Source: Siphonodentalium dalli (Eukaryota > Mollusca > Scaphopoda > Gadilida > Siphonodentaliidae). Taken from it: DNA of 64,000 nt. Positions 48,265-57,913 of the stretch are shown here, piece after piece; the first letter of the stretch is position 1, and each line of letters starts with the position of its first letter. The notes under the pieces are model-generated. The model had not been told where the DNA came from. It worked only from the letters and a program-made list of their open reading frames with translations, and did no database searches. Location of the stretch: NCBI GenBank assembly GCA_032622095.1, contig CP136066.1:45151835-45215834 (forward strand), read 5' to 3'. The translations under genes and the position numbers were made by a program.

Positions 48265-48440
48265 CAAAGGAAATGTTCAGATAATAAGTTAAACAAACGA
48301 CCATATATAACTCAAAATAAATATGACACTATCTTCACTTTTATTATCTGCCGTCTGCTTATTCTTCCTGACCACCCCTCAAAATAAACAGTAGACAATT
48401 CCAATGTCTATTTGTTTTACTGATAGAATCAATTTAGTAT
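48265..48440. repeat. Dispersed repeat pair with 7180-7380
   Basis: GAAATGTTCAGATAATAAGTT and the block TATCTGCCGTCTGCTTATTC with GACCACCCCTC match 7180-7330. If it were coding on the minus strand it would lie downstream of gene 2 exon 1, but no splice acceptor supports it. Confidence 0.6.
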
Positions 48441-48496
48441 AGACAGTGTTAACAGAATAAATGCAGAATAAAAAGCACAGTCAGAATAAGTCCACC

Positions 48497-49127
48497 CAAT
48501 ATAACCACGCTGGTCATACGTGAACTCACACACCGGGTGAGAAGACTCGCACAACGGGACAATATAACCACGCTGGTCATACGTGAACTCACACACCGGG
48601 TGAGAAGACTCGCACAACGGGACAATATAACCACGCTGGTCATACGTGAACCCACACACCAGGTGAGAAGACTCGCACAACGGGACAATATAACCACGCT
48701 GGTCATACGTGAACCCACACACCGGGTGAGAAGACTCGCACAAAGGGACAATATAACCACGCTGGTCATACGTGAACCCACATACCGGGTGAGAAGACTC
48801 GCACAACGAGACAATATAACCACGCTGGTCATACGTGAACCCACACACCAGGTGAGAAGACTCGCACAACGGGACAATATAACCACGCTGGTCATACGTG
48901 AACTCACACACCGGGTGAGAAGACTCGCACAACGGGACAATATAACCACGCTGGTCATACGTGAACTCACACACCGGGTGAGAAGACTCGCACAACGGGA
49001 CAATATAACCACGCTGGCCATACGTGAACTCACACACCGGGTGAGAAGACTCGCACAACGGGACAATATAACCACGCTGGTCATACGTGAACTCACACAC
49101 CGGGTGAGAAGACTCGCACAACGGGAC
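48497..49127. repeat. 63 bp minisatellite, ten units
   Basis: Units of 63 bp beginning ACAATATAACCACGCTGGTC and containing CACACACCGGGTGAGAAGAC. Differences are a few point changes (TCACAC/CCACAC, CCGGG/CCAGG). Because 63 is a multiple of three and the unit lacks stops in several frames, three frames over 250 codons long stay open (one forward, two reverse), giving a 21-residue repeat such as VRRLAQRDNITTLVIRELTH. No signal peptide, domain or splice context supports a gene. It lies within what should be an intron of gene 2. Confidence 0.95.
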
Positions 49128-49911
49128 AATATTACGATTTTTGTCGACACACCCCAGAAAGTCGTTGGTGTGTGCGCGTCTGGACATTTTGTCGCTTTCC
49201 GCGGTTTCCGCGTTTGGCGGATTGCATGTTCCCCGCCCCGTTGCAAGTTGGCCCTAACAGTATTCCATAGTTATGACATGATCACGGTGGGGAATCACAT
49301 GGTTTCGAGTGGATATCCGCGATTATTTACGTTCATGGCGGATGAGTTAGCGTGATGACGACAATTCAGCAGCCAATGTGGTGCAACTCTGCGCGAATTG
49401 TTGACAAGAAAATATAACTAGTGCATGGAGCCACAAAAAAGATATACAATGTATATAACGGTCATTGTGGCACAATTCTATCTTACAGAACTGAGATCAA
49501 AGCTGCATGTGGTGAGCAAGGTTATTATAAATGCATTATAATTAGGAAAATATGTTGTATATGGTTGGAAAATTTCGATCGAAAGGGCAATTTTATTTCC
49601 CCGGCTTGGGAATTTTGTCTCATTTAAGGGACCTGGTGTTATCAACTTTCCGCATAATAATATAAGGATTTGCCTTATTTCCGATTTATTCTACGACTAT
49701 ATATATATATCTTTCCCCTTTGCATTGTCTGTAACTCGGCACACGTAACGGATAATCCACAATCGATGATGTTTTATGACTAGATAGATCACATCACATA
49801 ATTTAAAAACCCATGCTAAAGCATAACTTTTTGCCAAATTTAATGAAAATACTTTTTGACTTTGGCAAGCGGCAACACGAACCCTTTTGTGGACTATGCC
49901 TACAAACTCAC
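49128..49911. other. Putative intron 1 of gene 2
   Basis: No open frame with a domain. Begins on the minus strand with a consensus donor GTGAGT at 49911-49906. Confidence 0.45.
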
Positions 49912-50211
49912 CTGCTTTCTCATCAGAACGGCACCGGCATCCTCCCCGAGCTCATTCGCGGCCCCACATGAAAGAAAACAGTTTTGGTCAGTGTCAAGTC
50001 CCGCAAAGAATGTCGCTGACAAGCACCAGTTTTGTCGAAGGCATCTGGTCGCGCACGATGTCTCAGAAATGGCGCCCGCTCCAACGGAATGAGAGATGTT
50101 GAAACTTTTTTCCTTCCAACCAGGAATTATTTCAAATGTTCTGTTCCGTGATTTGGCAGCTATTTTCCATATAAGAGGGGAACAGGCAACAAGAATAAGA
50201 AAGATGTTCAT
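49912..50211 (-). CDS. First coding exon of a PAN/Apple-like secreted protein (gene 2)
   Basis: ATG at 50211 has A at -3, and 100 codons lead to a perfect donor, CAG|GTGAGT, phase 0. The codon two positions upstream is GTG, not a start. Residues 1-21 form a signal peptide (MNIFLILVACSPLIWKIAAK). Then come two glycosylation sequons (NRT, NIS) and C53-x3-C57-x5-C63-x14-C78-x3-C82, a PAN/Apple-like pattern with the same first three spacings as gene 1. The protein is probably secreted or membrane-anchored; further exons on the minus strand below 49912 would add the rest and were not identified. A lectin or matrix function is possible from the domain class, but no ligand can be inferred. Confidence 0.7.
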
Positions 50212-50690
50212 TTTCACGTTGGTTCACGACGATGAATGCTAGAAAACGGTGTGTTAGTGATAGCTTATAATCTGGTACCGGAGCTCTGCGGACGCGTCTT
50301 GCAATGGGATGTATGCCTTGCAAATGTCTGTATATATTAACCTGACAAGCTATCAGGCCAATATTCTGCGCATGACGTTCATCATATCCTTTACAGCTTT
50401 ATAATATAGTCTCGCAGATCAGTGGGCGTCTGGAAAACTTCTATACCTGTAACCCGTATCTATAGACACGATGAAACAAATAGTTTGCCAGTGACGCGCA
50501 TCCGACCCTTATGTACGGAATCAGCAGTATGGTCCACGAAGCTCGTTTGTTTAAAGCTAATTGTAGCTGTAGTTTATTGTTTAAAATCTATTGCTGCTGT
50601 CCGGATTTCCTTTCAGGTGATCGATTCACCATTTCGCAGCAAGTTTTTGGGTTTCACCGGAAAACAGGAAACATCCGGATACTACAACGG
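50212..50690 (-). promoter_or_regulatory. 5' region of gene 2
   Basis: AT-rich upstream DNA. A TATATA-containing stretch on the minus strand near 50341-50332 lies about 120-130 bp before the ATG and could be a TATA box with a start site around 50305. There is no other support; open frames on the plus strand here show no domain. Confidence 0.25.
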
Positions 50691-51480
50691 CGTTCAGTAC
50701 GATAACTGATCGATGTGGCTTGTGGCTGTATGCTATTTGTACAGGAGTTGTTCTGCTCTTATACATAGCATGATGATTGGGGGCCAAGTGCTCGCAGCAC
50801 TTAACCCCACACCCTCTCCCAGCACAAATGTAACACAAACATGGTGACAATCGTAACTTCGTAAGTAGCATATGAGCAAACTCAATAATATATTGAATTC
50901 AAAAAGTAACACAAAAAATGACAGGTGCATGAGTGGAACATCTAGAAAGATTGTACGAGGGCTGGAGGGTGAGGAGGAAGGTGAAAGAGAAGGGATAAGA
51001 TAATAGGAGATAGAGAGAGAGGGGTGGAGAAGTAGGCCAATACATCGATTTATTAACATATATCTTTATTATCCTCCATAATTCAACAACTGCGTTCAGT
51101 ACGATAATTGATCGATGTGGCTTGTGGCTGTATGCTATTTGTACAGTAGTTGTTCTGCTCTTATACATTGCAAGATTATTGGGGCCAAGTGTGCTGGGCA
51201 CTTAACCCCCCTCTCCCAGCACAAATGTAACATAAACATGGTGACAAACGTAAGTAGCATATGAGCAAACTAAATAATTGATTGAATTCACAAAGTAACA
51301 CAAAATAAAACGACTCAACTGGTACATGAGTGGAACATCTAGAAAGAGTGTACGGTCTAGAGGATGAGGTGGAAGGTGAAAGAGAAGGGATCATATATTA
51401 AGAGATAGAGAGACAGGGATGGAGAGAGATTGGGTGGAGAAGTATAGACAAACACATCGATTTATTAATTAGATATGACA
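50691..51480. repeat. Tandem duplication of a 402 bp unit
   Basis: Units begin CGTTCAGTACGATAA at 50691 and 51093 and match through GTGGAACATCTAGAAAGA, the purine-rich GAGATAGAGAGA stretch and CATCGATTTATTAA, with several small indels. The translated minus-strand frames are artefacts of the purine-rich stretch. Confidence 0.85.
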
Positions 51481-51509
51481 ATTTTGTCCCAGAATAGCAT
51501 GTTATGGCA

Positions 51510-51830
51510 TTAGGCTAATATCGTCCTTAAACCGAGTAATGTCGATTTGCGACATCTCCAATCCGAGTAATTTGCATCTAACTACAAATCTGATAAATTC
51601 ATACCATAAAACAGATGGGTTTCGGTATCTTTTCCCCATTCAAACATTTCCGCCTCTCTGACCACAGAAGGTGTCGCAGTAAATTCACAGGTACAAAAAT
51701 ATCCCAGCACAAAGTTATTCTTGAGGTCAAATTGTTACAACACTAGGCTAATATCGCCCTTAAACCAAGTAATGTCGATTTTCTACGTTTCCAATCCGAG
51801 TAATGTGGGCTTACGACGTGCCCAAAATCT
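51510..51830. repeat. Diverged direct repeat, about 235 bp spacing
   Basis: TTAGGCTAATATCGTCCTTA, AGTAATGTCGATTT and CCAATCCGAGTAAT at 51510-51580 recur at 51745-51810. Confidence 0.75.
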
Positions 51831-51929
51831 ACTTCACGGCTATAAAATGTGCAGGTATACATTTTGCGAAATCATGCACTCATATGAAAGAGTTGTAGAT
51901 ACTAAGAGGCGATCTAATTAATAAATAGG

Positions 51930-52070
51930 ATATTACTTGATTTGTTTGATATTATTGGCCTGATATCAGCACTCGGTAACCTCATATCAGCTTTCGACCT
52001 TCGATCTCAGGCTGATATGTGGTTACATCGGCCTGATATCGGGCCTAATATCAAACAAGCCAAGTAATAT
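51930..52070. repeat. 141 bp imperfect palindrome
   Basis: ATATTACTTG, TTTGTTTGATATTA, GATATC and CATATCAG in the left half pair with CTGATATG, GATATC, TAATATCAAACAA and CAAGTAATAT in the right half, with mismatches and a short central loop. Compatible with a very short fold-back element. Confidence 0.85.
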
Positions 52071-52534
52071 ACTCTAAACATTAGCATTTTCGTCATACGG
52101 TAAGCTAGGATTGCCAAAAAGTAATGTGAAACGGAAACATTTTCGTAATTTGACAAAGCATCGACCCTATTGTACCCTAGCTTGCTGGTGTAGCTGGCAT
52201 AACAAAATGTAACGAAATGCGTCCTATTTGACGTGGTAACAGCTTCAAGTTGGAGTTGGGGAAATATGGTTGTGACGCACATCACTTGGCAGTTACCACC
52301 ATACCGTATGCGACAGTGTAATTCTTGTAAATATTAAGTTTCCAGCTCCTCAAATCAAACAATATTCGTTTGCTTAAAAACATTATTTTTTATCTTCTTT
52401 CCTATATATTTTGATACAATCTGTATTCGAGAGATAACCCACATCCTCCGGACCTCAATGATATGATCGTGAATGAGTATTGATATACCCCACTAAACTT
52501 TGACAAACACCAGTAATGGTGTGTAGATAATTTA
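52071..52534. other. Non-coding interval
   Basis: AT-rich. No gene or repeat recognised. Confidence 0.4.
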
Positions 52535-53120
52535 CATATCTCTCTTATATATTTTGATACAATCTATCTAATTTACATATCTCTCTTATATATTTTGATA
52601 CAATATATCTGTTTGTCTGTCTGTCATTTATACAAATCTACGATTCTCCACCGATCGAGACCAAACTTCCTATCTGGGGGTAAAATCCCACGGACACGGT
52701 CGTTGTCGTATTGGCGAGCCCGTGCGGCGCCCGCTTCGCGCATGCGCAGACGAGATCTCGGAAACGGGTGGAGCTATCGACTTGAAATTTGTATCTTGCC
52801 CCGGATACGAATTTTATCGGGTCGCCGAGCCCGTGCGACGCCAGCTTCGCGCATGCGCAGACGAGATCTCGGAAACGGGTGGAGCTATCGACTTGAAATT
52901 TGCTATGTGAATGTATCTTGCCCCGGATACGAATTTTATCGGGTCGCCGAGCCCGTGCGACGCCAGCTTCGCGCATGCGCAGACCAGATCTCGGAAACGG
53001 GTAGAGCTATCGACTTTAAATTTGGTTTTTTAATAGCCCGGACAACGTCGGGCTGGGTAGAGCTATCGACTTGAAATTTGGTTTTTGAATAGCCCGGACA
53101 ACGTCGGGCTCATCGGCTAG
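52535..53120 (+). mobile_element. Non-autonomous Helitron-like element, copy 2
   Basis: 3' end: stem-loop at 53091-53110 (AGCCCGGACAACGTCGGGCT), six bases, then CTAG at 53117-53120 and host T. 5' region: TCTCTTATATATTTTGATAC, duplicated (52540 and 52581), then GTCTGTCTGTC. The interior has three direct units (52690-53000) with CGCGCATGCGCAGACGAGAT and CTATCGACTTGAAATTT. The terminal hairpin also has an internal copy at 53035-53054. No Rep or helicase. Long frames on both strands come from the GC-rich units. Confidence 0.75.
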
Positions 53121-53216
53121 TATGATATATAAGGATGGTAGTGGTTTTGCGCGAATATCATTCTATATTTTATTCCAGTCAGGGACACAACGAGGAAATA
53201 AAGTAACCTTGGATGG

Positions 53217-53902
53217 TCATGTAAATCCCCCCTAATGTGTCATGTAAATCCCCCTTAATTTGTCATGTAAATCCCCACTAATGTGTCATGTAAATCCCCC
53301 CTAATGTGTCATGTAAATCCCCCCTAATGTGTCATGTAAATCCCCACTAATGTGTCATGTAAATCCCCACTAATGTGTCATGTAAATCCCTCCTAATGTG
53401 TCATGTAAATCCCCACTAATGTGTCGTGTAAATCCCCACTAACGTGTCGTGTAAATCCCCCCTAATGTGTCATGTAAATCCCCCCTAATGTGTCGTGTAA
53501 ATCCCCACTAATGTGTCATGTAAATCCCCACTAATGTCTCGTGTAAATCCCCACTAATGTGTCATGTAGATCCCCCCTAATGTGTCGTGTAAATCCCCCC
53601 TAATGTGTCATGTAAATCCCCCCTAATGTGTCGTGTAAATCCCCACTAATGTGTCATGTAATTCCCCACTAATGTGTCATGTAAATCCCCACTAACGTGT
53701 CGTGTAAATCCCCCCTAATGTGTCGTGTAAATCCCCACTAATGTCTCGTCTAAATCCCCACTAATGTGTCATGTAAATCCCCCCTAATGTGTCGTGTAAA
53801 TCCCCACTAATGTGTCGTGTAAATCCCCACTAATGTGTCATGTAAATCCCCACTAATGTGTCATGTAAATCCCCACAAAAGTGTCATGTAAATCCCCCTA
53901 AT
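53217..53902. repeat. 23 bp minisatellite, about 30 units
   Basis: Units of 23 bp with the core GTGTCATGTAAATCCCC and then ACTAAT or CCTAAT. Frequent CATG/CGTG alternation between units. There is no spacer between units, which excludes a CRISPR-like organisation. Begins about 100 bp after the Helitron-like element ends. Confidence 0.97.
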
Positions 53903-53939
53903 GTGACCACATTTTATTCCTAACATCATGATTCATGAT

Positions 53940-54800
53940 CTCATATTATTCAATTCGAGGGGGAATTATATGTTAAAGATTGGTATTACATCAGTTTTCT
54001 TCTATGAATCGACCAGATTTTAGGTACATGTCAATAATTTTACAAAGATGTTTCCATATCCCCGAGCTTATTTCTTAGATCATCATGTAGGAAATTCCGT
54101 CGTTTTCATATGCTTTGTTAGTCGGTATTTTTTTATTTCCTGATCTGGGATAGTCCACTGTATGTATTTTAACAGACGAAGTCGATATGGATGTCCCTAT
54201 ATCAAACCATGATTCTCTTCTCTTGCCAACGCCCGTAGAGATCATATTCCACCAATACAAAACCTGGTAACTGTTTGATGTTCTGACCCCTTCTGACAGG
54301 GAACTTTATAACATTGAACAAACAAGGCATTGAATATATTTCTTTATCTATATATCTATATTTTGGGAATAAAAAAACTTTTGTCCTCGATAATCTGCTT
54401 CCAAAATACCTTGGATATATCGCAAAATATGCCATGGCACATGTGACGAGGCCTTTGTCGAGTACTATATCTAGAAGTTGATTTAAACATTGTTGAGACA
54501 ATTAAAACAGTTACTGGTCTGTATTTATTCACGTCATATTGCTACCTTTGTTAAAGATTGGTATTACATCAGTCTTCTTCTATGGATCGACCAAATTTTA
54601 GGTACATGTTAATAATTTTTCCATATTCGCGAGCTTGTCTCCCTGTTTGATTCTGGTGATAAGATATTCACAACCACACATAATACAGTGTATAGAAAAA
54701 TCCACACCCTTTTGTTTGGTATATAACGTTTCTTGGCTTTTTAAATACACTTCTTTCTTGTTGGGATTTTTAAAATTTCCCCTACCACTAAACAAGTATG
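53940..54800. repeat. Direct repeat pair with decayed open frames
   Basis: AAAGATTGGTATTACATCAG through TTTTAGGTACATGT at 53975-54035 recurs at 54554-54612 in the same orientation. The minus-strand frames at 54075-54260, 54202-54501 and 54598-54795 could be fragments of one broken coding sequence, but I do not recognise the protein and cannot exclude chance. Confidence 0.5.
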
Positions 54801-55675
54801 ACCGAAAACAACTATGTTAGTTTCGAGGAAACGATAGCAATTTCCATACTTTGCACGCAGATCTCGCAGCGAACTTTTGGTCAAGAGGAAGCTCCCGCAC
54901 ACATTAAGAATGAAATAAATTATATACACATTTGGTATGCATGGGTTGAGTCCATATTGGTCGCATCATGACATGGACTATTATATTTATATTTGCGAAT
55001 GCATTTGTGTGTTCCATAGAAATTAACGGAGAACACCTAGACACCTCTAAAGGTGCCGGTTAAAATGTTCCAAAGTGACACTGTTTATGTCAGGGACAGA
55101 ACAAGTGGAGGTGCAACATGGCCTGGTTTGAATAGACAGAACGCAACGCGCATCTTAATTGAGAATCTTTTATCGGACTGTCCAAGGATATATTTCACAA
55201 AAGCTGAGCTTGAGTGAAATGTGACTGTGTGCCGTCAGCAACAAGTTAAATAAAAGATTCTAGATTATGTTGCAAGTTGTGTTCTGTAACGTCTGTATTT
55301 ATTCCACATCCTTGTGTCTGATAAGTTTAATCCATGACTGTGACTACCATTGATACTATAACTACTTTTATTGTGATTTAAGTCTGATGAATCTATCATA
55401 TACGTCATCGCTCTTTGGAAACAACCTCAACCCGACGTAGTTCCTGCTTCCTAGCCCCATGCAGAGTTCAGTCCCCTACGCAGGACTTATCGCTTCCAGC
55501 ACCTACACATATTGTGAAGAAATCACTCAATTATTTATTTGAAACTGTTGTAGGCTATAGTTCATTCTGCATTATTCTGAGAAACTGAACCGTCCATATT
55601 CATTTGAAAATTGTCTAGATCAAGCCAGAATGAATAGTAACTGACAAAACACGTCAATAAAAATGTTAGATTGAA
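54801..55675. other. Non-coding interval
   Basis: AT-rich. No gene or repeat recognised. Confidence 0.4.
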
Positions 55676-55679
55676 TTAA

Positions 55680-56655
55680 CCCTTTACCCAACAGAAGGGC
55701 CCTGTGCCAATGCATTCTCTTATATATGCGAGTCGACCATATGTCGCCTCGCATATATAAGAGAATGCATTGGCTTAAAGGGGTACTGTACGCCAAATGT
55801 TGTTGGTTTCTATAGTCTCCGAGTCGGAGAATAAGGTAACAATTTGTTCATTATTTGAAAGTCTGTTGAGTACGAAGTAGTGTTACGGATGACAAATTTA
55901 CCGGAATGCAAAAATACAAATTGTCGCTGTCGAGTAATATTTGTACAGTTTTCAACCAAATGAATCAAATAAAAGTTATATTATAGGCATACTAGTCCCA
56001 TATAATCATTTAAGTTATTGTATTGTCGCTAGTCAGTGAGTGGCTTGAGTGTTCTCCCCGTATCATCATAATATTTTTAAGCGATCGTGTGTGCGATCGG
56101 TTTAACAAGCCAGTATCCCTCAATTACTTTGTTTGATTACGGTAATTCGTAATTTAATTGACGCCATTTTATGGCTCCAGTCATAAATTCAATTTATATC
56201 AAATTATTAACTTTTAAATTATTAAATTTTAAGATAGCCTATTAACCTGAGCGTTTACAGAATACATCTTCGACTCAAATTACTTATGTTTCTATATATT
56301 ATCGATATTAGATCGTTGTTGTCACCGGAAATTTAATGAAAATGGCGTACAGTACCCCTTTAATACATTAAAAATTATAACATTGTTAAAGAATGTAAGA
56401 AAAAATGGTAAAAAGTGTTAAAAAAAGATTTTTTTTAGGCCAATGCATTCTCTTATATATGCGAGGCGACCTATGGTCGACTCGCATATATAAGAGAATG
56501 CATTGGCACAGGGCATAACTGTAACTATCACAATGTGGTCAAGGAGCCGGTTCCAATGATATCCATATTTGTATGGTTCTATTGAGACAGACCGAAGATA
56601 TTTTAGGCTGTTGAAGCTTTATTTGGCCGGTTTGGCCGGTTTGTCGGGTAAAGGG
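55680..56655. mobile_element. Palindromic piggyBac-like MITE P, copy 2 (complete, interrupted)
   Basis: TTAA at 55676-55679 and 56656-56659 flanks terminal repeats CCCTTTACCCAACA and TGTCGGGTAAAGGG (one mismatch in 14). The same 67 bp hairpins as copy 1 are at 55707-55773 and 56440-56506. The element holds a second TTAA insertion (55779-56359); without it the element would be about 391 bp. CCCTTT-type termini and TTAA are typical of the piggyBac superfamily; no transposase. Confidence 0.88.
55779..56359. mobile_element. Nested 581 bp TTAA element
   Basis: TTAA at 55775-55778 and 56360-56363 flanks 17 bp perfect terminal repeats AGGGGTACTGTACGCCA. The empty site is visible in MITE P copy 1 at 25960-25963, which has one TTAA in the same context. 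The element differs in terminus from its host element (AGGGG versus CCCTT) and has no coding frame. Confidence 0.92.
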
Positions 56656-56659
56656 TTAA

Positions 56660-57203
56660 GAAAGTAGCGAGGCGAGGGGACTGAACTCTGTTTTGCAGCT
56701 TTGTATTCCTCTTGTGGCATACAACACTATTTATTACATGAGACCACAATGCACTTATTCCATTCAATAAACCCGTTCTATAAAGTGTGATATGCAACGT
56801 TCGTTGTATTACCGGAAACAGTGCCCGGTGACCTTTGACTTCCGGTTTGTCGTCTGTTTACATTCTGTTTGAAAAGTTATTTCATTAAATATACGCCATT
56901 AAATACGTCAAAGAGTCTTTATTTATCTGGAACTATTTCTTTAAGCGGTCAAACAACGCATAGTTAAGTTAAGTATGCTTTATCGAGGTTTTGGGTCATG
57001 TAATAAATATAATCTACAACGTGTCCGCAGTTTATAACGGAATTTACAAAATTCGTCCAGTAAATTATGTAACAGTACTTTTCCCCAGACCTAATTTACT
57101 GGACTCGTTCTGACCCGTTTTGTAAATTCCGCTATAATCTGGGGACTCGTGGTAGAACCTCTATGTGTTGGTATGATTGGAATGATTGGTATTACATTGC
57201 ATA
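56660..57203. other. Non-coding interval with an imperfect palindrome
   Basis: 57025-57142 folds back on itself: CAGTTTATAACGGAATTTAC pairs with GTAAATTCCGCTATAATCTG, and CAGTAAATT pairs with AATTTACTG, around a 10-20 bp loop. No gene. Confidence 0.6.
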
Positions 57204-57913
57204 CATGCATCTCACGCTAACGGATGCGGAATAAAGATGCCAACAGTGACGACGTTCGAGATAGGATGGGGAGGGGGAGGGGCTCCAAAATATGTTCAGT
57301 ACCGATTTCCACCAAATTGATACATATTCTTCTCCATGATACAAGGAATCCAATCTTGGTGCTGTTTGCGTCAGAGATGAGGATAGGGCTGCGACCAAAA
57401 CGCCAAACGTGCATGGTCGTGTTCCCGTACCCACGGTAGAACAAGTTGAAACCGATTTTTTTAAAGGAGAAATATATATTTTTCAGGAAAATGATAGCGA
57501 AAAATAATGGATCAGTGATGACTATTGGCAAATCGACGATAAACGATATTCGCCAGTGACCTTTTTCCGGAAATTAACGATTTTGGTCAGGCTAAATTCT
57601 AACTTATTTGCCAACATTGTTGGTGTTAAAATTACTGCATCGTACAATATATCTACTTGACACGAAAAAAATGTTGGTCAATTTGGATTTTGAACAATAT
57701 ATATTTCTTCTTCAAAAAAGGTTGGTTTCAACTTGTTCTACTGTGGGTAGGTGTATCTTTTTCGATTTGGTCGCTGCACCAAGGTCCGAGGGGCACTAAA
57801 TCCGATAAGAATGTGTTTAGTCACTGATATCCACCACTAATCAATCTACTAATCTCAATGATATGAGGTGTCTGCTTGTGTGGTTTAAAGATTTTAAAAC
57901 GGGCACCGCTCAA
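57204..57913. repeat. 710 bp direct repeat flanking the LINE, left copy
   Basis: From CATGCATCTCACGC to GGGCACCGCTCAA, colinear with 60267-60976 at a constant offset of 3063 bp. One substitution was seen in the aligned part (near 57470). It contains a fold-back pair (about 57427-57484 with 57688-57752, core GTAGAACAAGTTGAAACC). Confidence 0.95.

Noticed and set aside
48429-49355. Three overlapping frames of 252-272 codons as a repeat-protein gene
   Set aside because: The unit is 63 bp with few stops in any frame, so long frames are automatic. No signal peptide, no known repeat family, no splice context.
52595-53074. 159-codon plus-strand frame and its minus-strand counterpart
   Set aside because: They lie in GC-rich direct repeats of the Helitron-like element and encode the same repeated peptide without similarity to Rep or helicase.
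53217-53902. CRISPR-like array of short regular repeats
   Set aside because: Units are contiguous with no unique spacers, and the genome is eukaryotic.
54075-54795. Broken gene on the minus strand
   Set aside because: Three short frames could be joined only by assuming frameshifts, and I recognise no family.
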